Assembly: GCA_030674185.1 (NCBI GenBank)
Contig: CM060312.1
Span: forward strand, 34,890,362 to 34,954,361
DNA length: 64,000 nt
Direction: 5' to 3'
DNA from: Monoplex corrugatus
Lineage: Eukaryota > Mollusca > Gastropoda > Littorinimorpha > Ranellidae
The position numbers and the translations under genes are program-made. Under the pieces are notes generated by a model. It worked only from the letters and a program-made list of their open reading frames with translations. It was not told the DNA's origin and ran no database searches. Positions within the stretch are counted from its first letter, which is position 1, and the number at the start of each line of letters is the position of its first letter. This document shows, piece by piece, positions 1-17,785 of this stretch.

Positions 1-680
1 TTCGTAAGTTATGAGAGTTGTAATAGTGTTAGTTATCAAATGTCATTATTGTAATGATTGTGATCTACCAGACAAATATGCCCTCTCTATACTTCTACTT
101 GAATCTAAACAGCTGGGCTAGAGATTTGATTCACTTTTAACACACATATAAACACACAAATATTGGCTTCAAGACAATTACGTTAATTAAGATAAGCTTT
201 TGATTCGATCCACCAAGGAAAGATGAAGGAGATTCTAACTGCATACGGACTACCCAAGGAAACAGTAGACGCCATCTTGATGCTGTGTCAGAACACGCGC
301 TCTATGGTTCGCTCCCTCGACGGAGACACAGACTTCTTCAACATCACAGGTGGAGTCCTTCAAGGAGATACGCTTGCCCCCTACATTTTCATCATCTGTC
401 TTGATTATGTGCTGAGGAAAGCAGTGGATAAGAACAAAAAACTCGACTTTTCCCTCACAGAACAGAAGAGCAGATGCTACCCTGCGGTAAAGATAACAGA
501 TGCGGATTACGCTGATGACCTGGTTGTTCTCGCAGACCTCCTAAAGGATGCAGCATCTCTCCTTCACAATATGGAAAGAACAGCAATGGAGATCGGGCTC
601 CACCTCAATGCGAACAAAACAGAGTTCATCTGTCTGAATCAAGATGCATCAGAAGGTATGAGAAGTCTCAATGGAGATGC

Positions 681-1393
681 ATAGCTGCCAACTTTCCTGA
701 AAAAAAATTCCTGACAAGAGGCGGGGGTCCGGGGGCCGCGGAAGGCCTCCGGTGGGGTCCAGGGGCAACGCCCCCAGAAGCTGAAGATTTTCTATCAAAT
801 GAAGATGCTAAACTGGTATTTCCATGCATTTCAAACTGAAAAATGTAACAAAGCATGTATTGTAAGCTTTCCTTCAAATTCTGCTAGTCTAAATCTCTTG
901 TGTAAAAGGTTCAGAGTCTGTTGCACTGCTGTACTCTGCCGATAGTTTCGGTGCTTCACTGAGGAGGCATGCAGGTCGATGTCTTTCTTGCCACCATGAC
1001 CGATGTTTATGTCGCATCGGCACGATTTACAGAAAGCAAAGGTGTCTCCTTTGTCCGAGGCTGTGATGAAGTACGTTTCCGCATAATGTTTCGAAAACTT
1101 CACTTTTGCTTTCGCTTTTACAGCTTTCGCGTCTGTCTTCTTCGAAGCCATTGTGCAAGAAAGCTGGCGCGCAGGAGCTGTTTACATGGCCCTCTGCGCA
1201 CGCGCATGTGTGACGGAAGTTTCGCTTTCACGCAGCTGTCTTTTTACCGCATTCTGACGAAAACAGAGCTAACCGGATAAAATATCAAAATCGAAAATTT
1301 AAAATTCGGGAATTTTCATCGATTTACCGGATTTTCCGGGCAGCTCACACATTTCGGGACATTCCCGAAAAATTCGGGAGGGTTGGCAGCTAT
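681..1393 (-). mobile_element. hAT-like DNA transposon remnant inserted in the LINE
   Basis: The 713-bp insert has perfect 12-bp terminal inverted repeats (ATAGCTGCCAAC at the left end, its complement at the right). It is flanked by an exact 8-bp target duplication, GGAGATGC, at 673-680 and 1394-1401. Removing the insert and one duplication restores the LINE reading frame exactly, which confirms the borders. An 8-bp duplication is typical of the hAT superfamily. The element carries a short zinc-finger reading frame but has no room for a transposase core, so it is non-autonomous. Confidence 0.8.
831..1151 (-). pseudogene. N-terminal zinc-finger fragment of a hAT-type transposase
   Basis: A 106-codon frame inside the hAT-like insert starts with a Lys/Ala-rich segment (MASKKTDAKAVKAKAKVKFS). 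It continues with a C2H2-like finger: CKSC near residues 41-44, then a His pair in DLHASSVKH about 15-20 residues later. BED/TTF-type fingers of this kind sit at the N-terminus of many hAT transposases. The catalytic and dimerisation regions are missing, so this is a deletion derivative. A domesticated DNA-binding peptide is possible but nothing here shows expression. Confidence 0.5.
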
Positions 1394-1702
1394 GGAGATG
1401 CGATCAAACAAGTTCAAGACTTTAAATACCTTGGCAGCTGCACTGACTCCACAGAACAAGACGTCAACACCAGACTCGGAAATGCCTGGGGTGCACTAAA
1501 TCAACTGGACAAAATCTGGAAATCCAATCTCTCAGACAAGCTGAAAAGGAACTTCTTCCGAGCAGCAGTAGAGTCCGTTCTTACATATGGCTCAATCTCT
1601 TCGACCCTAACAACGACATTGGAGTAGAAGATTGATGGAGCATACACACGAATGCTGCGTGCAGCCCTGAACAAATCCTGGAGAGACCATCCAACTAACA
1701 AA

Positions 1703-1883
1703 AAGGGCTTAAAACAGGAGGAGGAAAAACCCCACTGAAACTAGGGGGTCATGGGGCTATGAACGCTTGCAAGCCGATCACGGATGCCTTGCTCCATTGG
1801 TTTTTTTGTTTGTTTTTTTGTTGTTTTTTTGGACAAACTGAAATCGCGGAATTCCGCCCAGACGCGGAACGTTTTAAGCCCTG
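1703..1883. mobile_element. Short TIR element (MITE) inserted in the LINE
   Basis: The ~181-bp insert is bounded by inverted repeats AGGGCTTAAAAC and its complement. AACAAA is present on both sides (1697-1702 and 1884-1889). Removing the insert and one AACAAA rejoins the LINE protein as PTN-KELYG. The CAGGGCTTAAAAC end fits a hAT-type MITE, but the duplication reads as 6 bp rather than a clean 8 bp. It holds a T-rich stretch and no coding potential. Confidence 0.7.
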
Positions 1884-2166
1884 AACAAAGAGTTATATGG
1901 TAAGATCCCACCAATCAGTAAATCAATACGTCAACAAAGACTGCGCTTCGCGGGACACTGACGTAACACAGAACTGGTAGGGGATGTTCTACTATGGAGA
2001 CCAGTCACAGCAAACAAAGACCAGGACGTCCAAAGAAGACCTTCATCGACCAACTGATCAATGATACGGGCTGTTAGTATGATGAACTGCAATGTCTGAC
2101 AGAGAAGGATGGAAGGAATATGTCATGGATAGCCAAGCAAACTCAACATGATGATGATGATGAAGA

Positions 2167-4046
2167 CATGCATGCCAACATTTATCCACCCATGCTGCAG
2201 TAAGTATTAGTAAGCATGAGGGCACAGTGCACCATCTAACCACTCAGTCTGGGCAGTGCTGCACATGCACTGACAGTATTAACAAATAGCTAGTTATGCT
2301 CCAAAATGAGCTTGAGGAAAAAAAATTACTTTTCCCCAGACACTGGCTCTTTTCCAAATTCCCAAACCCGATTTATATTTGTCATTTCCCTCTATTCTCT
2401 GCAGAGTTTTCCTTAAACTCTCTCTGGGCGAATGAATGCTAGTATGTTCATCACATGAGGCAGAGTATCTGACAAATGACTGCTATAAAAGTCATGTGTT
2501 TTAAGAACATGTAGATTGCAGATTGCGTGTTTCACAAACTTATGCACCCAGAACTGCTCTCAGTAGCAATGCCGCATGAAAAATTGAAATTGGGTTTTGA
2601 GTTAAAAGATGTATATGGTTTTGAAGATATTGTTGTTCTGAGTAAAAAGCAGTTTAAATTTTTCAAATCGGACCAATAGTTCACGAGATATTCCAATTTG
2701 AAGCGTCAAAAATTTCTTAAATTTTGGTACCACGTTTTAGTGGGACAAAGAAGAGATGTGTGGGACAGCTGTCACAGAACAAACCCATCAAATGGCATGG
2801 TATGCTGATTTTGCTGGAAATGACATTCATTTTGTAATTGTGAGAGACAGACAGGATCAAATGTCATGAAATTTTGATCGTTGATGTATTTTTGTATGCC
2901 GAATTGAATGAAACTATTATCGTAACTCTGCGACGAGCCATTTTTGTCTTATTACAGGAAACATGTGACATTTGGCATGTTTTATCAGTTTTTCATTAAT
3001 AATTGCCCATATTGTATTTATAACAGACAAAAATGAAGCTAGAAACAAAACAAGGATATATAATCATTTCATGAGATAGATATAAAATTATTTTGCTCAT
3101 CGTTCAAGTGTCTTATTACTGCAAATCAAACCAAAAAAGTCATGACTCGCTACTTCAGTATCTTATGAATAATTTGTAATATTTCATCAGTTTCTGTACA
3201 TATAAAAGGAAATCTGAGAATCAATGACTTCTGGAATCACGTCAATAATTGAAATATTAAAAATTACTGCATGTTTTTATGCTGCAGTCTATCCAAAAAT
3301 ATCATCCGATCAAAATTCTTCTAAAAACTAAACACACATAACACACACATAACACACATACACATACATACACACAAAGGAAAACATTACAGACAAGATT
3401 TTTGTACATTACATTTGATTTTTATTTTATACATCAGTGTTTAGAGAGAAAAAAATTCAGTAGACTGTGGATGAGTCAAGTCCCTGAACATTTAGCACAG
3501 CCTGAGTCCAAAGAAAACTTCAGGAAGGATATGGGACCACTCGCCATTCAGGAATAGGTCACTTAACTCCTGCAGTAGAGAAATATATAAATCTCTGCAT
3601 AATATATACTATTCATTGAGAGATTGGAAAGGAAAGGAAACCATGATGCACAGTCTAAACATCAATATTACTTTAACATTAAGCCCAAACTTGCGACTTT
3701 AATTTTTAGCATATTACTTGTAAAAATCTACCAAAGCTGAGCAATCCTGCTAAGTATTTCCAGTGTAATCTTGCCCTTTAATACAAATCAATAACAATAG
3801 GCTACTACTAAATAAGATGCAATCTTTCCTTTAAAACAAACTGATGACAATAGGCCTATCCTTTTCAGATACTGACAACAAACTGAAACAACTATGTAAG
3901 CTAATGGGTGGCTACTTTACAAATAATACAACTCATAGCCTTCTATTCAGCTGCAAAACCTAAAGAAAGAATATTATAACAATGACAGAAGATTTTGTTT
4001 TGTGACATTCTAAATCTCTGTGTGTGTTAGTGTGTGTGTGTGTTGT

Positions 4047-4088
<42 letters not shown>

Positions 4089-5420
4089 CATGCCTGTTAA
4101 CAATGACTTGGATATAAATGTATTGGGGCCTATTTATTTATTTATTCATTTCTTGATCTCTGAGAGAGAGTACAATGACTTGCACAGAATTGTTTGTTGA
4201 TTTGAAATTTTTTTTATTTAGATCTATTTATTCATTCATTTATTTATTAGAGAGAGAGAGAGAGAGAGTTGGGGAGGCAGGTATGCACACCCCTCTGTTT
4301 GGGCAAACCCATTTTCCACGGCTCGGCGAAGCCCGTCGAGCACATAGTATTTTTAGTAGTAAGCTCGCCCGTCGTGGGTGAGCAGATCTACACAGCGACA
4401 TGCAAATTGGCATGACCTCGGGGAGGAAATGGTTGACGAACCTAGACTCTAGCTTCGGCTGACAACTCCGAATCGAGTTCAAACGCAGTTGTCCTTTTCT
4501 TGAAAAATACAATGTTACAGATAAAACAGAACTTGATCTGCTGGTTGCTAGTCTTTGTGTGACAACGCGAAACTTGCTGAGCTGAAACTTGCACACTGTT
4601 CTGTTCCGCGCAGTAGGCCTATGGCGTCGGCACATTGCGACGTTGTTTTGCTACTGATCTGGTATAGATCCTCGTGTAAAAAGTTGCCGTACGGCCGTAT
4701 TTTACTTCAAATTGATTTCATATTACACATGCATATAGAAAAAAGCATGTGAAATCGAATCCCGCCGACGAGAAGTTCCAAAAATGGCGACTTACTTGCA
4801 AACTTTTCCGATGAAAAAAAGCAAAACTTTGGAAGCGTCGATCTCGGTTCGAAACTAGCACACATAGCTCTCGTCGGGATATATCATTCTGTTACATTAA
4901 TTCTCATTGGCTGCAAAATTACAATGTGATTGGTTCACAAATATAGCCGTACCGACCGAAATAGTGAAGCACCCCGAACAAACTTCGATTCTGAACGCAT
5001 ACCATCGCCGCGAGTGCGCTCGAAACGCGGATTTTCGACTTTCTCATCAAATAACTAATTCTATTTTCGCTCTAAGTATATAAAAAGGCAATCATTCAAA
5101 TCTTTATTCATTTCTAATTCACATAAGACAAAAAATAAGAATGAAACACCGATTAAAGAGGCAGTAATACTTGATTGAACTGAAGACCCCCCCAATTTTG
5201 CGGCCGGCCCCAGTTTTTTTGTACCACAAATTTGACGTCGCGTTTCGGTTCGCGCGGCATTGCTACTCTCAGAATATCTCTATATTCAGATGAGTGTATT
5301 TTCAGTAAACCTGGTGTATTCTCATACGTGTATGTCAGATTTAAAAATAAAATCCTAACCCTTTCAAGCGGGCTGCCTGTGGGGAAAAAAGAAGAGAAAA
5401 CTGACAAACCCAAAATGAGC
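2167..5420. other. Noncoding region with simple repeats; no gene recognised
   Basis: I find no exon with recognisable protein similarity on either strand. The stretch has CA-rich sequence at 3330-3376, a GT then GA tract at 4019-4084 and a GA tract at 4251-4268. A CpG-richer segment lies at about 4300-5060, where a short frame begins ATGGCGACTTACTTGC at 4782 and stops after about 24 codons. The CpG content could mark a young element or a promoter; I cannot decide. The last SNRPF coding exon might lie here or further left, but I did not find it. Confidence 0.4.
4019..4084. repeat. Compound (GT)n-(GA)n microsatellite
   Basis: Alternating GT dinucleotides pass into about 19 GA dinucleotides. 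Confidence 0.95.
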
Positions 5421-5574
5421 TAGCCCTTTGACTTGTGAGCCCTATCCACCACCAGCAAAGATTTGACCCTTTGACTCCCTCACCCTATCCATCAAAGGGT
5501 TCAAATTTTTGCTTTGCTATCATGATTGACAAAGCAGAATGCTAGTGGATAGGGTGAGGGAGTCAAAGGGTTAA
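5421..5574. mobile_element. TTAA-type palindromic MITE, copy 1
   Basis: It runs from CTAGCCCTTTGAC to GAGTCAAAGGGTTAA. The inner palindrome is partly deleted and the CTTTGCTA spacer arm is retained. It lies in the SNRPF intron/3' region. Confidence 0.7.
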
Positions 5575-5594
5575 AGCCTGTAAAGACAACTTAC

Positions 5595-10899
<5,305 letters not shown>

Positions 10900-11297
10900 G
10901 GTGACGGATAAAGCTCTTTAAATGCGTCAAAGAATAACGTGCGACGACGCTAGCGGCAAATTAACCGGAAGTTTAGATACCATGTCATGCGCATGCTTCG
11001 TTCCATATTTTTTATGGACTGCAATTATCATGAGAGTAGATGTACAGCATTGCTTGATGACTGCTCCGTGTGCAGTAGCAATTTCTTCATCGTTAAAGTT
11101 ATTTCTTAAAAGTTTTATATCTTTTAAGAGACCGTTTGTTACTGCGCCCTAACAAACAGAAATGGGAAATCTTTGCTGCTACGTCCCATGAGTTCCCCGG
11201 ACGACCATCTGAATGTATTAACAATAAGCAATGATTTCAGCCATAACAAAACACAGCCTAGTCTTTTCCACGTTCTGTCTTCCGGCTCCATCTTCAA

Positions 11298-11345
11298 CAA
11301 ACACACACACACACACACACCACGCACGCACGCACGCACGCACGA
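11298..11345. repeat. (CA)n-(CGCA)n microsatellite
   Basis: CA units pass into CGCA units. Confidence 0.9.
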
Positions 11346-11379
11346 CAGAGAGAGAGACAGAAGCAGACAGACAGAGCCA

Positions 11380-11960
11380 GTGTCCAAGCAAATAGGAACC
11401 AGAAATACACAAGAATAAAAATCAAAACTTTGATATTTCATATGGACGACACAATATGAAAATGATGTAATACAAAAACGGCTTAATACTAAAACGATAC
11501 AAACATGAAGTAATACTAAAACGACGTATTATAAATAGAGTGCAGCAGTTAAAGAAATAAGGAAGCTAAATCAAAGTGGTTGCCTGCAGTTCAAGCAAAT
11601 ACTGAGGAACCAGAAATACACAAAAAAAGAATTAGAATATTATTTGATATCCAAAACAAGTGTGACTGCCCGCGTTCAAGCAAACAGGAACCAGAAGAAA
11701 AAAACACGAAAGAAGAATACGAACGCGTATTTAATACAACAAGACAAGACAGGCGCAAATTTTCGGCCAGCTGGCATTTGTCAAGCGTAAGATTACAAAC
11801 AAACAAACACCAGATACAAAAATTATGAGAAAAAGACTGAAACTTCCCTGCTGCTGTGTCCAATGTGAGAAAAGGAATAAACTGACTAAGATCAGTATCT
11901 GATATAACAAGACAGGCACAAAGTTCCGACCAACTGGCCTTTGTCAAGTATATACAAAAG
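11380..11960. repeat. Dispersed repeat cluster (AGGAACCAGAA family)
   Basis: Three related segments share TTCAAGCAAA-x-AGGAACCAGAA-x-A-rich: near 11385-11440, 11585-11640 and 11650-11760. A second pair shares CAGGCGCAAATTTTCGGCCA or CAGGCACAAAGTTCCGACCA followed by ACTGGC-TTTGTCAAG (11748-11790 and 11910-11950). The middle segment recurs at 52378-52485. Family identity is unknown. Confidence 0.6.
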
Positions 11961-12080
11961 ACAACATAATGCACAAAAATTTGATGGAAGGAAGAATGAA
12001 AGGAAGACCAAGTGCCGAATTAGTGGGGGTGGGGAACCAATCCATGCACTTGTTGAGTGTCTTTTCAGGAATGAATGAAT

Positions 12081-12089
12081 GAGTGTGTG

Positions 12090-12128
<39 letters not shown>

Positions 12129-12180
12129 GTGTGCTGTGTGTGTGTGGCTGTGTGTGTGTGGCTGTGTGTGTGTGTGTGTT
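12081..12180. repeat. (GT)n-rich tract
   Basis: Interrupted GT repeat. A directly duplicated segment (TTGGGGTTGGTTGTCAGTTT) follows at 12215-12270. Confidence 0.9.
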
Positions 12181-12429
12181 TAGAAAATATTTGCATACTT
12201 TTGTCCATCACTTTTTTGGGGTTGGTTGTCAGTTTTTCTTTTCATTTTTTTTGGGGTTGGTTGTCAGTTTTTCTTTTCTTTTTTTCGTTCATGCTATTTT
12301 TTTTCTTTCTGTTTTCTACGCCACTCTAATGACTAATAGAAGCTGGGACAATTTTCATAATGGTACAATGAGGATTACGATGGGAACAATGATCATGTTG
12401 GTATGGATTCCTAAAACTGAGACTACATG

Positions 12430-12690
12430 ACACTTATTACCACGATATATCCTTGCATCAACCAGGCTCGAGAGGTGCAGACACCTACTATTTTGGTCAG
12501 TTCTCTCAATGACGCATCCATGAAGTGGATGAGACTAGATTGTGTAGCCCCAGTATTTCCAACCTGTATTATACTCAACTCACGGCAAAAGCCAACTGGG
12601 GCGAAACATCCCACAATTATTCTGATTAGACTGATGGGGATTCGATCCCATAATCTTCCAGTGGGTAGTTTGTTGGGTTAACCCTTGCAA
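12430..12690 (-). mobile_element. tRNA-derived SINE-like element (family A)
   Basis: In minus orientation the head has a box-B-like GGGATCGAATCCCC, then a body with TTTCGCCCCAGTTGGC and a distal part reading CGAGCCTGGTTGATGC. The body and distal part align with copies at 60480-60745 (minus) and 49505-49680 (plus), which shows a dispersed family. Box A is weak. Confidence 0.55.
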
Positions 12691-13231
12691 TACACAACTT
12701 TTTTTTTCTTTTTTTTTTTTAAAATTTAATTTTAATTATTCTATATTTAAGCTAAGCTTAAGCGAGGGCTGGATAAGAAAAAAAAAAGATACTTACTATT
12801 ACTTTCGTAAATAAATAATGTTTTCTAATTATTTCATCCCATGTTATGCCTCTCTTTCATGTTATGGCTGTCTGAAGAAACGAAGAAGACAAGATATACA
12901 CAGCTAGACTATATTAGAACGACTTCTATGTGTATAATCTTATCTTACAACAGTAATTCGTTTTCAAATCTATTTTTCTGTTTCTCTTTCGACCCTCTGT
13001 CTTTCAAAACATGCAGTATTTTAGTAACCGGTAAACAGAATATAAACATAAACATAATATAAACTGATACATGTCCATACGATGCTCGCAGAAGATTACA
13101 AATTCAATTCATATTTTTGATTGACCAATATGTCAGCCTCTTCAACTTTTGGTTGTGTCGCTGCGTGATTTATGCAGTGCTTTTGTCCAAAATTTTGATG
13201 AAACATTTATTTCTGGCCCCAGGTGTCAATT

Positions 13232-13245
13232 ATGGGTGTTACATG
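13232..13245 (+). CDS. MED20: MED20 coding exon 1
   Basis: Fourteen nucleotides, ATGGGTGTTACATG, encode MGVT and two bases of Cys, then donor GTATGC. The MGVTC start is the conserved MED20 N-terminus. Confidence 0.88.
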
Positions 13246-13754
13246 GTATGCATTCAGCTACATGTTTCTGTTGTTCCTTATTAATTTGAATTACGTTGCG
13301 CATTGCCATTACAGCATCATTTACAATGGAATGGTTTATAATACTTTATTGGTAAATTTGGTTATCTAGTATCTACTACCTAATCAAAAATTTAACCGCT
13401 TCTTCTGCTAGGCTTCTGTAGTTCTTTCTTCAAAACAAAACAAAAAACAGCTAGATATGACGGATCATGTTGTTGATGCCAATCTTTGTATAAAAATTTA
13501 TAAAAAACAAACAAAAAAACGGTCAAAATCAGCCGTGCCAAATGGGACATCCATTGACATGCCACAAACATGTCGGTCCATACAGCTGTTGCAAAACTGG
13601 GACACAACTGGAATGTGTGAAACAATTGCATTTTTGCCAACATTTTAGTTCGTAGAGCATGCACGCACTTCTTTTGCTTAAGTTTGAGTCAAATCCAACG
13701 TGATTCACCCTTCGGGAGACATGGCATCAAACTTAAACAACACTGCTTTCTGCT

Positions 13755-13786
<32 letters not shown>

Positions 13787-15849
13787 GCTGTTACTAGTGT
13801 TAGAAATAATTCAGAGGCTAACGTTTTATAGCTGCAGAACCAGAATCAGTGAATGGGTTGTGATGATTTTTCTGCAAGCATGATGGTAGATTATGGCTAT
13901 GGTCTATGTCCCATTTTTCTGCAAGACTCTTTGGCATTGTCCCATCTGTGATATTGGTGAGACTTGACTGTATGTTCCCAGTCTTCCAATGAGCCTGTAG
14001 CATGCTAACCACTTCATTATATTGAATCATTGATGTGAAGCTGTACTGTAGTGTAGTTGTTGTTGTTTTTTTTATGTCATTCGCATACATGTTTCAATTG
14101 ATTTGTCCTTATTCAGTTATTGTTAAAATAATGTATTGAAGTACCTTTGAGGTATTTTGCTCTTTTTTTTTAAATACAAGCCTTTGAATTGATAGTCCTT
14201 GTTGTTTTTTTTTCTTATATTTTTTTCATATAGCTCAAATTGTTTTATGTGGCAGTGTGTATTCATACCCTGTGCCTGAAGGAAAGAGCGGTCAACAAGT
14301 GGTGGAATCCTTACAGCGACAAATTGAACTGTTGGGGGCTCAGAAAGCTGGACATTTTTGTGTTGACTGTGACATCTTTCAGTCCATGCTGCAGAGCAGT
14401 ATCAATAGTTAGTATTCATTTGTATTTATTCAAAGCATGAAAATTGTTTTCTTGACTTTTCTGTGATAACAATTATAATAATATAATAATTATGAAATAA
14501 GCAATCCTTATCTGAGTCGGTCAGTTGCCAGGTTTATGGTGTTTTGACTTCTGTTCTGATGAAAACTATTCGACAGAAATTGTGTGTTCCTCACAAGTTT
14601 TTTAACCGTATCTTCAGATACCAATCCAATTTATTCAATCCGATTCAGAATATTTAATTATTTGTAAAAGAGAAATGCACCTGCTGCCACAATGCCAGTC
14701 ACAGAACTTTATAAAGCACACACACTTGTAATCTATCTATCTGTCTATCTATCAGTCTATCTATAGATCTATCTATCTATCTATCTGTACACACACTTGT
14801 AATCTATCTATCTGTCTATCTATCAGTCTATCTATCTATAGATAGATCTATCTATCTATCTATCTATCTGTCTGTCTGTCTACCTATCTGTCTGTCTGTC
14901 AGTCTGTCTATCTATTTTGATATCTACATGCTCACCTACAGTGCATCCATGCGGACTGACGCATCTGGTAATTTGTGAAACCCTCTTCGGCACAAAGCTA
15001 CATTTTGTTTCGTTCAGCTTCACTTTTACTGTATGAAATTGGTGGCCAGATGGAAGTAATTTATAATATTGCATAAGGATATGTCTGCTGTCCAAGACAA
15101 TCACTCTCATCCTTTTGCACAGCTTGTCTTTCATAGAGTTGGCACAGAATGTTTTGCTTCTGCAAAGTCTGAAGACTCCAGGATGAGGTATAAAATTTGC
15201 AGTAAAGGACAGAAACTATTGCAGGTTAAAATGACTTGAACTAAATTGGAAGGATTGGTTTATGTCCTAATAGAATTTTTCTTTGTTACCCTCTGCCATG
15301 GAAAAAGCATAATCATAGTACAATGCCGTCCATTTTCTTCCTTTTTATATTTTTGTTTGATTATGGAAATAGATTTTTCTGCTGAATTTTGCCAGGGACA
15401 ACTTTTGTATTGCTGTGCAGTCTTCTGTCTGCTTTAAGTTAGTGCTGCATCAGGACCTTGATTTACTGTTTCATCAGAAAGACTAGTAACCAGACCAAAT
15501 GTCTAAAATGCAGTGAAGGTGGAAGAAAATTCTTAAACAAATGGGAATTGTAACAGATCGCTTGTTTCCTAATCCTAGGCAGGTGTTCTGACCAGCTATG
15601 TCACCACTCCATGATTTTTACTGAATTATTTATTAATATTATTATTATCAGCAGTTTGGATTGATTAGTGCTGGTTTTGTTCACTTTTTGACATGGTGTT
15701 TATTTTCTGTAAGCAAACAAGTAAGCAAGCTAAAAACAAGTGAAGAAACAGTTCTTCCTTGTCTTAGTCTTCGGTCATATTAGTGATTTAAGTGTGATTT
15801 TTTTGTTTTCTGTTTCTAAAAGAATCAGAGGAGACTATAGTTTTATGCA

Positions 15850-15934
<85 letters not shown>

Positions 15935-16560
15935 CGCGCACGCATGCTTTTTATAGGCACAAAGAAGAAATTTGAGAAAATATTAAATTCTTTATAACAA
16001 AATTTTGCAAGCATCTAGAAAGTCTTGTAGTTACGTGTCTGTAGAATGTCTTAAGTTTTGTGTGTAGACATTACCTTTCGAGAATTGACTTGTAAGAACT
16101 ATGTAGTTGGAAACTTTGTGTTACATATTATTATCAATTTTATCAGTTGTATTTTGATATGACCTGTTGATATTTTCAGATTTATTATCAGTTGATACTG
16201 TTAGTGTTACCAAATTTGTTTCAATATAGTCTGGCCAGCATTACTATAATTTTTATAAATCATTTTGTATAAAGTACTCTCATATGAACAGCGCAACCCA
16301 AGACGGTGTACATCTTGCACAACAGTGAGCAGCCCGCATCGTGCTTTGCCATCACCGACACAGGCCTTTGTTTGACAGCCGACACCCTCTTTGATGGTCT
16401 GATGAACAAACTGAAGAATTATTACCAGCAGCGTAAAAATGCCAGGATGGAAGCCAAGGGTCCACGTTACGAGTTGGGCGATTTCATCCTTAAAGTTGGC
16501 TCTGTTTCACTGGCTGGAAGCTTCAAAGGAATCATTGTAGAGGTGTGTTTATGTGCAAGA

Positions 16561-16620
<60 letters not shown>

Positions 16621-17752
16621 AACAAATTAGGTGATTTCATCCTTTGGTGATTTCATTCTTAAAAGTTGGCTGCATATTTATGGTGGTTGGAAGCTTCGAA
16701 GGAATTGTTGAAGAGGTGCATTGTTGTGTGTTACTTGGAAGAACCCAAAACAGACCTCAGAATACATTTGCCTTAAGAACTTAAGATAGGGGTAAGGACA
16801 CTTGATCTTTTATAATAAATTGACATGATAGCCATTGATTTCAACAGTTAATGATTTCACATTTTAGTTCATAATCATGACATGATAGTCAATGATTTCA
16901 AAAGTTAATGATTTCACATTTTAGGTTACAATCATGACATGATAGTCAATGATTTCAACAGTTAATGATTTCACATTTTAGGTTATAATCATGACATGAT
17001 AGTCAATGATTTCAACTGTTAATGATTTCACATTTTAGGTTATAATCATCACTAGGAACATACATGTATCATCATTTTTGTATGAGTTAATTCAATTCAG
17101 TTCAGTTCAACAACACTTTATTAATCCGCAGGCAAATTGATTTGTGCAGTCAAGTCTTGTAATAATACACACACAGACTTGTCAAACACTCATCGGTAAA
17201 GGATTAAAACTATATATGCAAAAAAAAAAAAAAAAAGTATCAGTCCAAGCAATAAGAATGTTGCACGTATTGGTTAAATGTGCGTATGGCTGTGGGAATG
17301 AATGAATTCAAGTAACGAGATGTTCTTTTGTATGGAGCTGGACACCTAAGACTCCTGACCAACCATCTCTTTCTAATGTTTTCGTGTAATGGGTGTTTCA
17401 TTTGTCAGATTTCTCATGCGTCTGTTGTCAATAATTTTCCTCTTGCACATGTCCCTAAAAGTGTGTTGTCTTTTGTTAAGAATCTGTTATTTAGAATCTT
17501 TCAGTTTTTACAACTGGGGACAAAATGAGTAATTAAGATTCTTTTAGTTTTTTCACTTTTTATAATTGGAGCCAGTCATAGACATATTCCGTTTTAAGTG
17601 TTTGCAAATTATCTTTCTTAAAAGTAAGACACTTTGATTTAGCAAAATGAAATTTGGAGCAATTGATTGTTGAAAGTGTATATTTTCCCTTCACATTTTT
17701 CATCAGTTTTAGTTTTGTTGTTTTGTATCAGGTACATTTATCCAGGAATGAT

Positions 17753-17785
<33 letters not shown>

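Larger units (their letters stand above)
196..2166 (+). pseudogene. Dead non-LTR retrotransposon (LINE), 5'-truncated, twice interrupted
   Basis: This is the reverse transcriptase and C-terminal part of a LINE. The segment starts at the catalytic AFDS motif (196-207). The first open stretch to 684 has the GGVLQGDTLAP motif and the catalytic box DADYADDLVVLAD near 500-530. Reading stops at an inserted element (681-1393) and resumes in frame with DAIKQVQDFKYLGS at about 1400. It then continues as RMLRAALNKSWRDH, is broken again at 1703-1883, and resumes as KELYGKIPPISKSI and RLRFAGH. A short ATG-repeat tail lies at 2148-2166. Several stops remain after the insertions are removed, for example near 1627. 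The element is dead and is not a host gene. The RTE/jockey-like style is my impression; the clade is unproven. Confidence 0.85.

Noticed and set aside
223..684. Host gene with a reverse transcriptase domain
   Set aside because: It continues beyond the insertions as a LINE with stops and a repeat tail.
4555..4857. New gene in the CpG-richer segment at 4.3-5.1 kb
   Set aside because: Only short frames, no protein similarity and no splice structure; kept as an unassigned region.
5153..5413. 86-codon minus-strand frame as the last SNRPF exon
   Set aside because: No resemblance to the Sm-F C-terminus and no in-phase acceptor after a split Arg codon.
12600..12690. Functional tRNA gene
   Set aside because: Only box-B-like sequence is good; acceptor stem pairing and box A are poor, and the body continues as a repeat shared with other loci.
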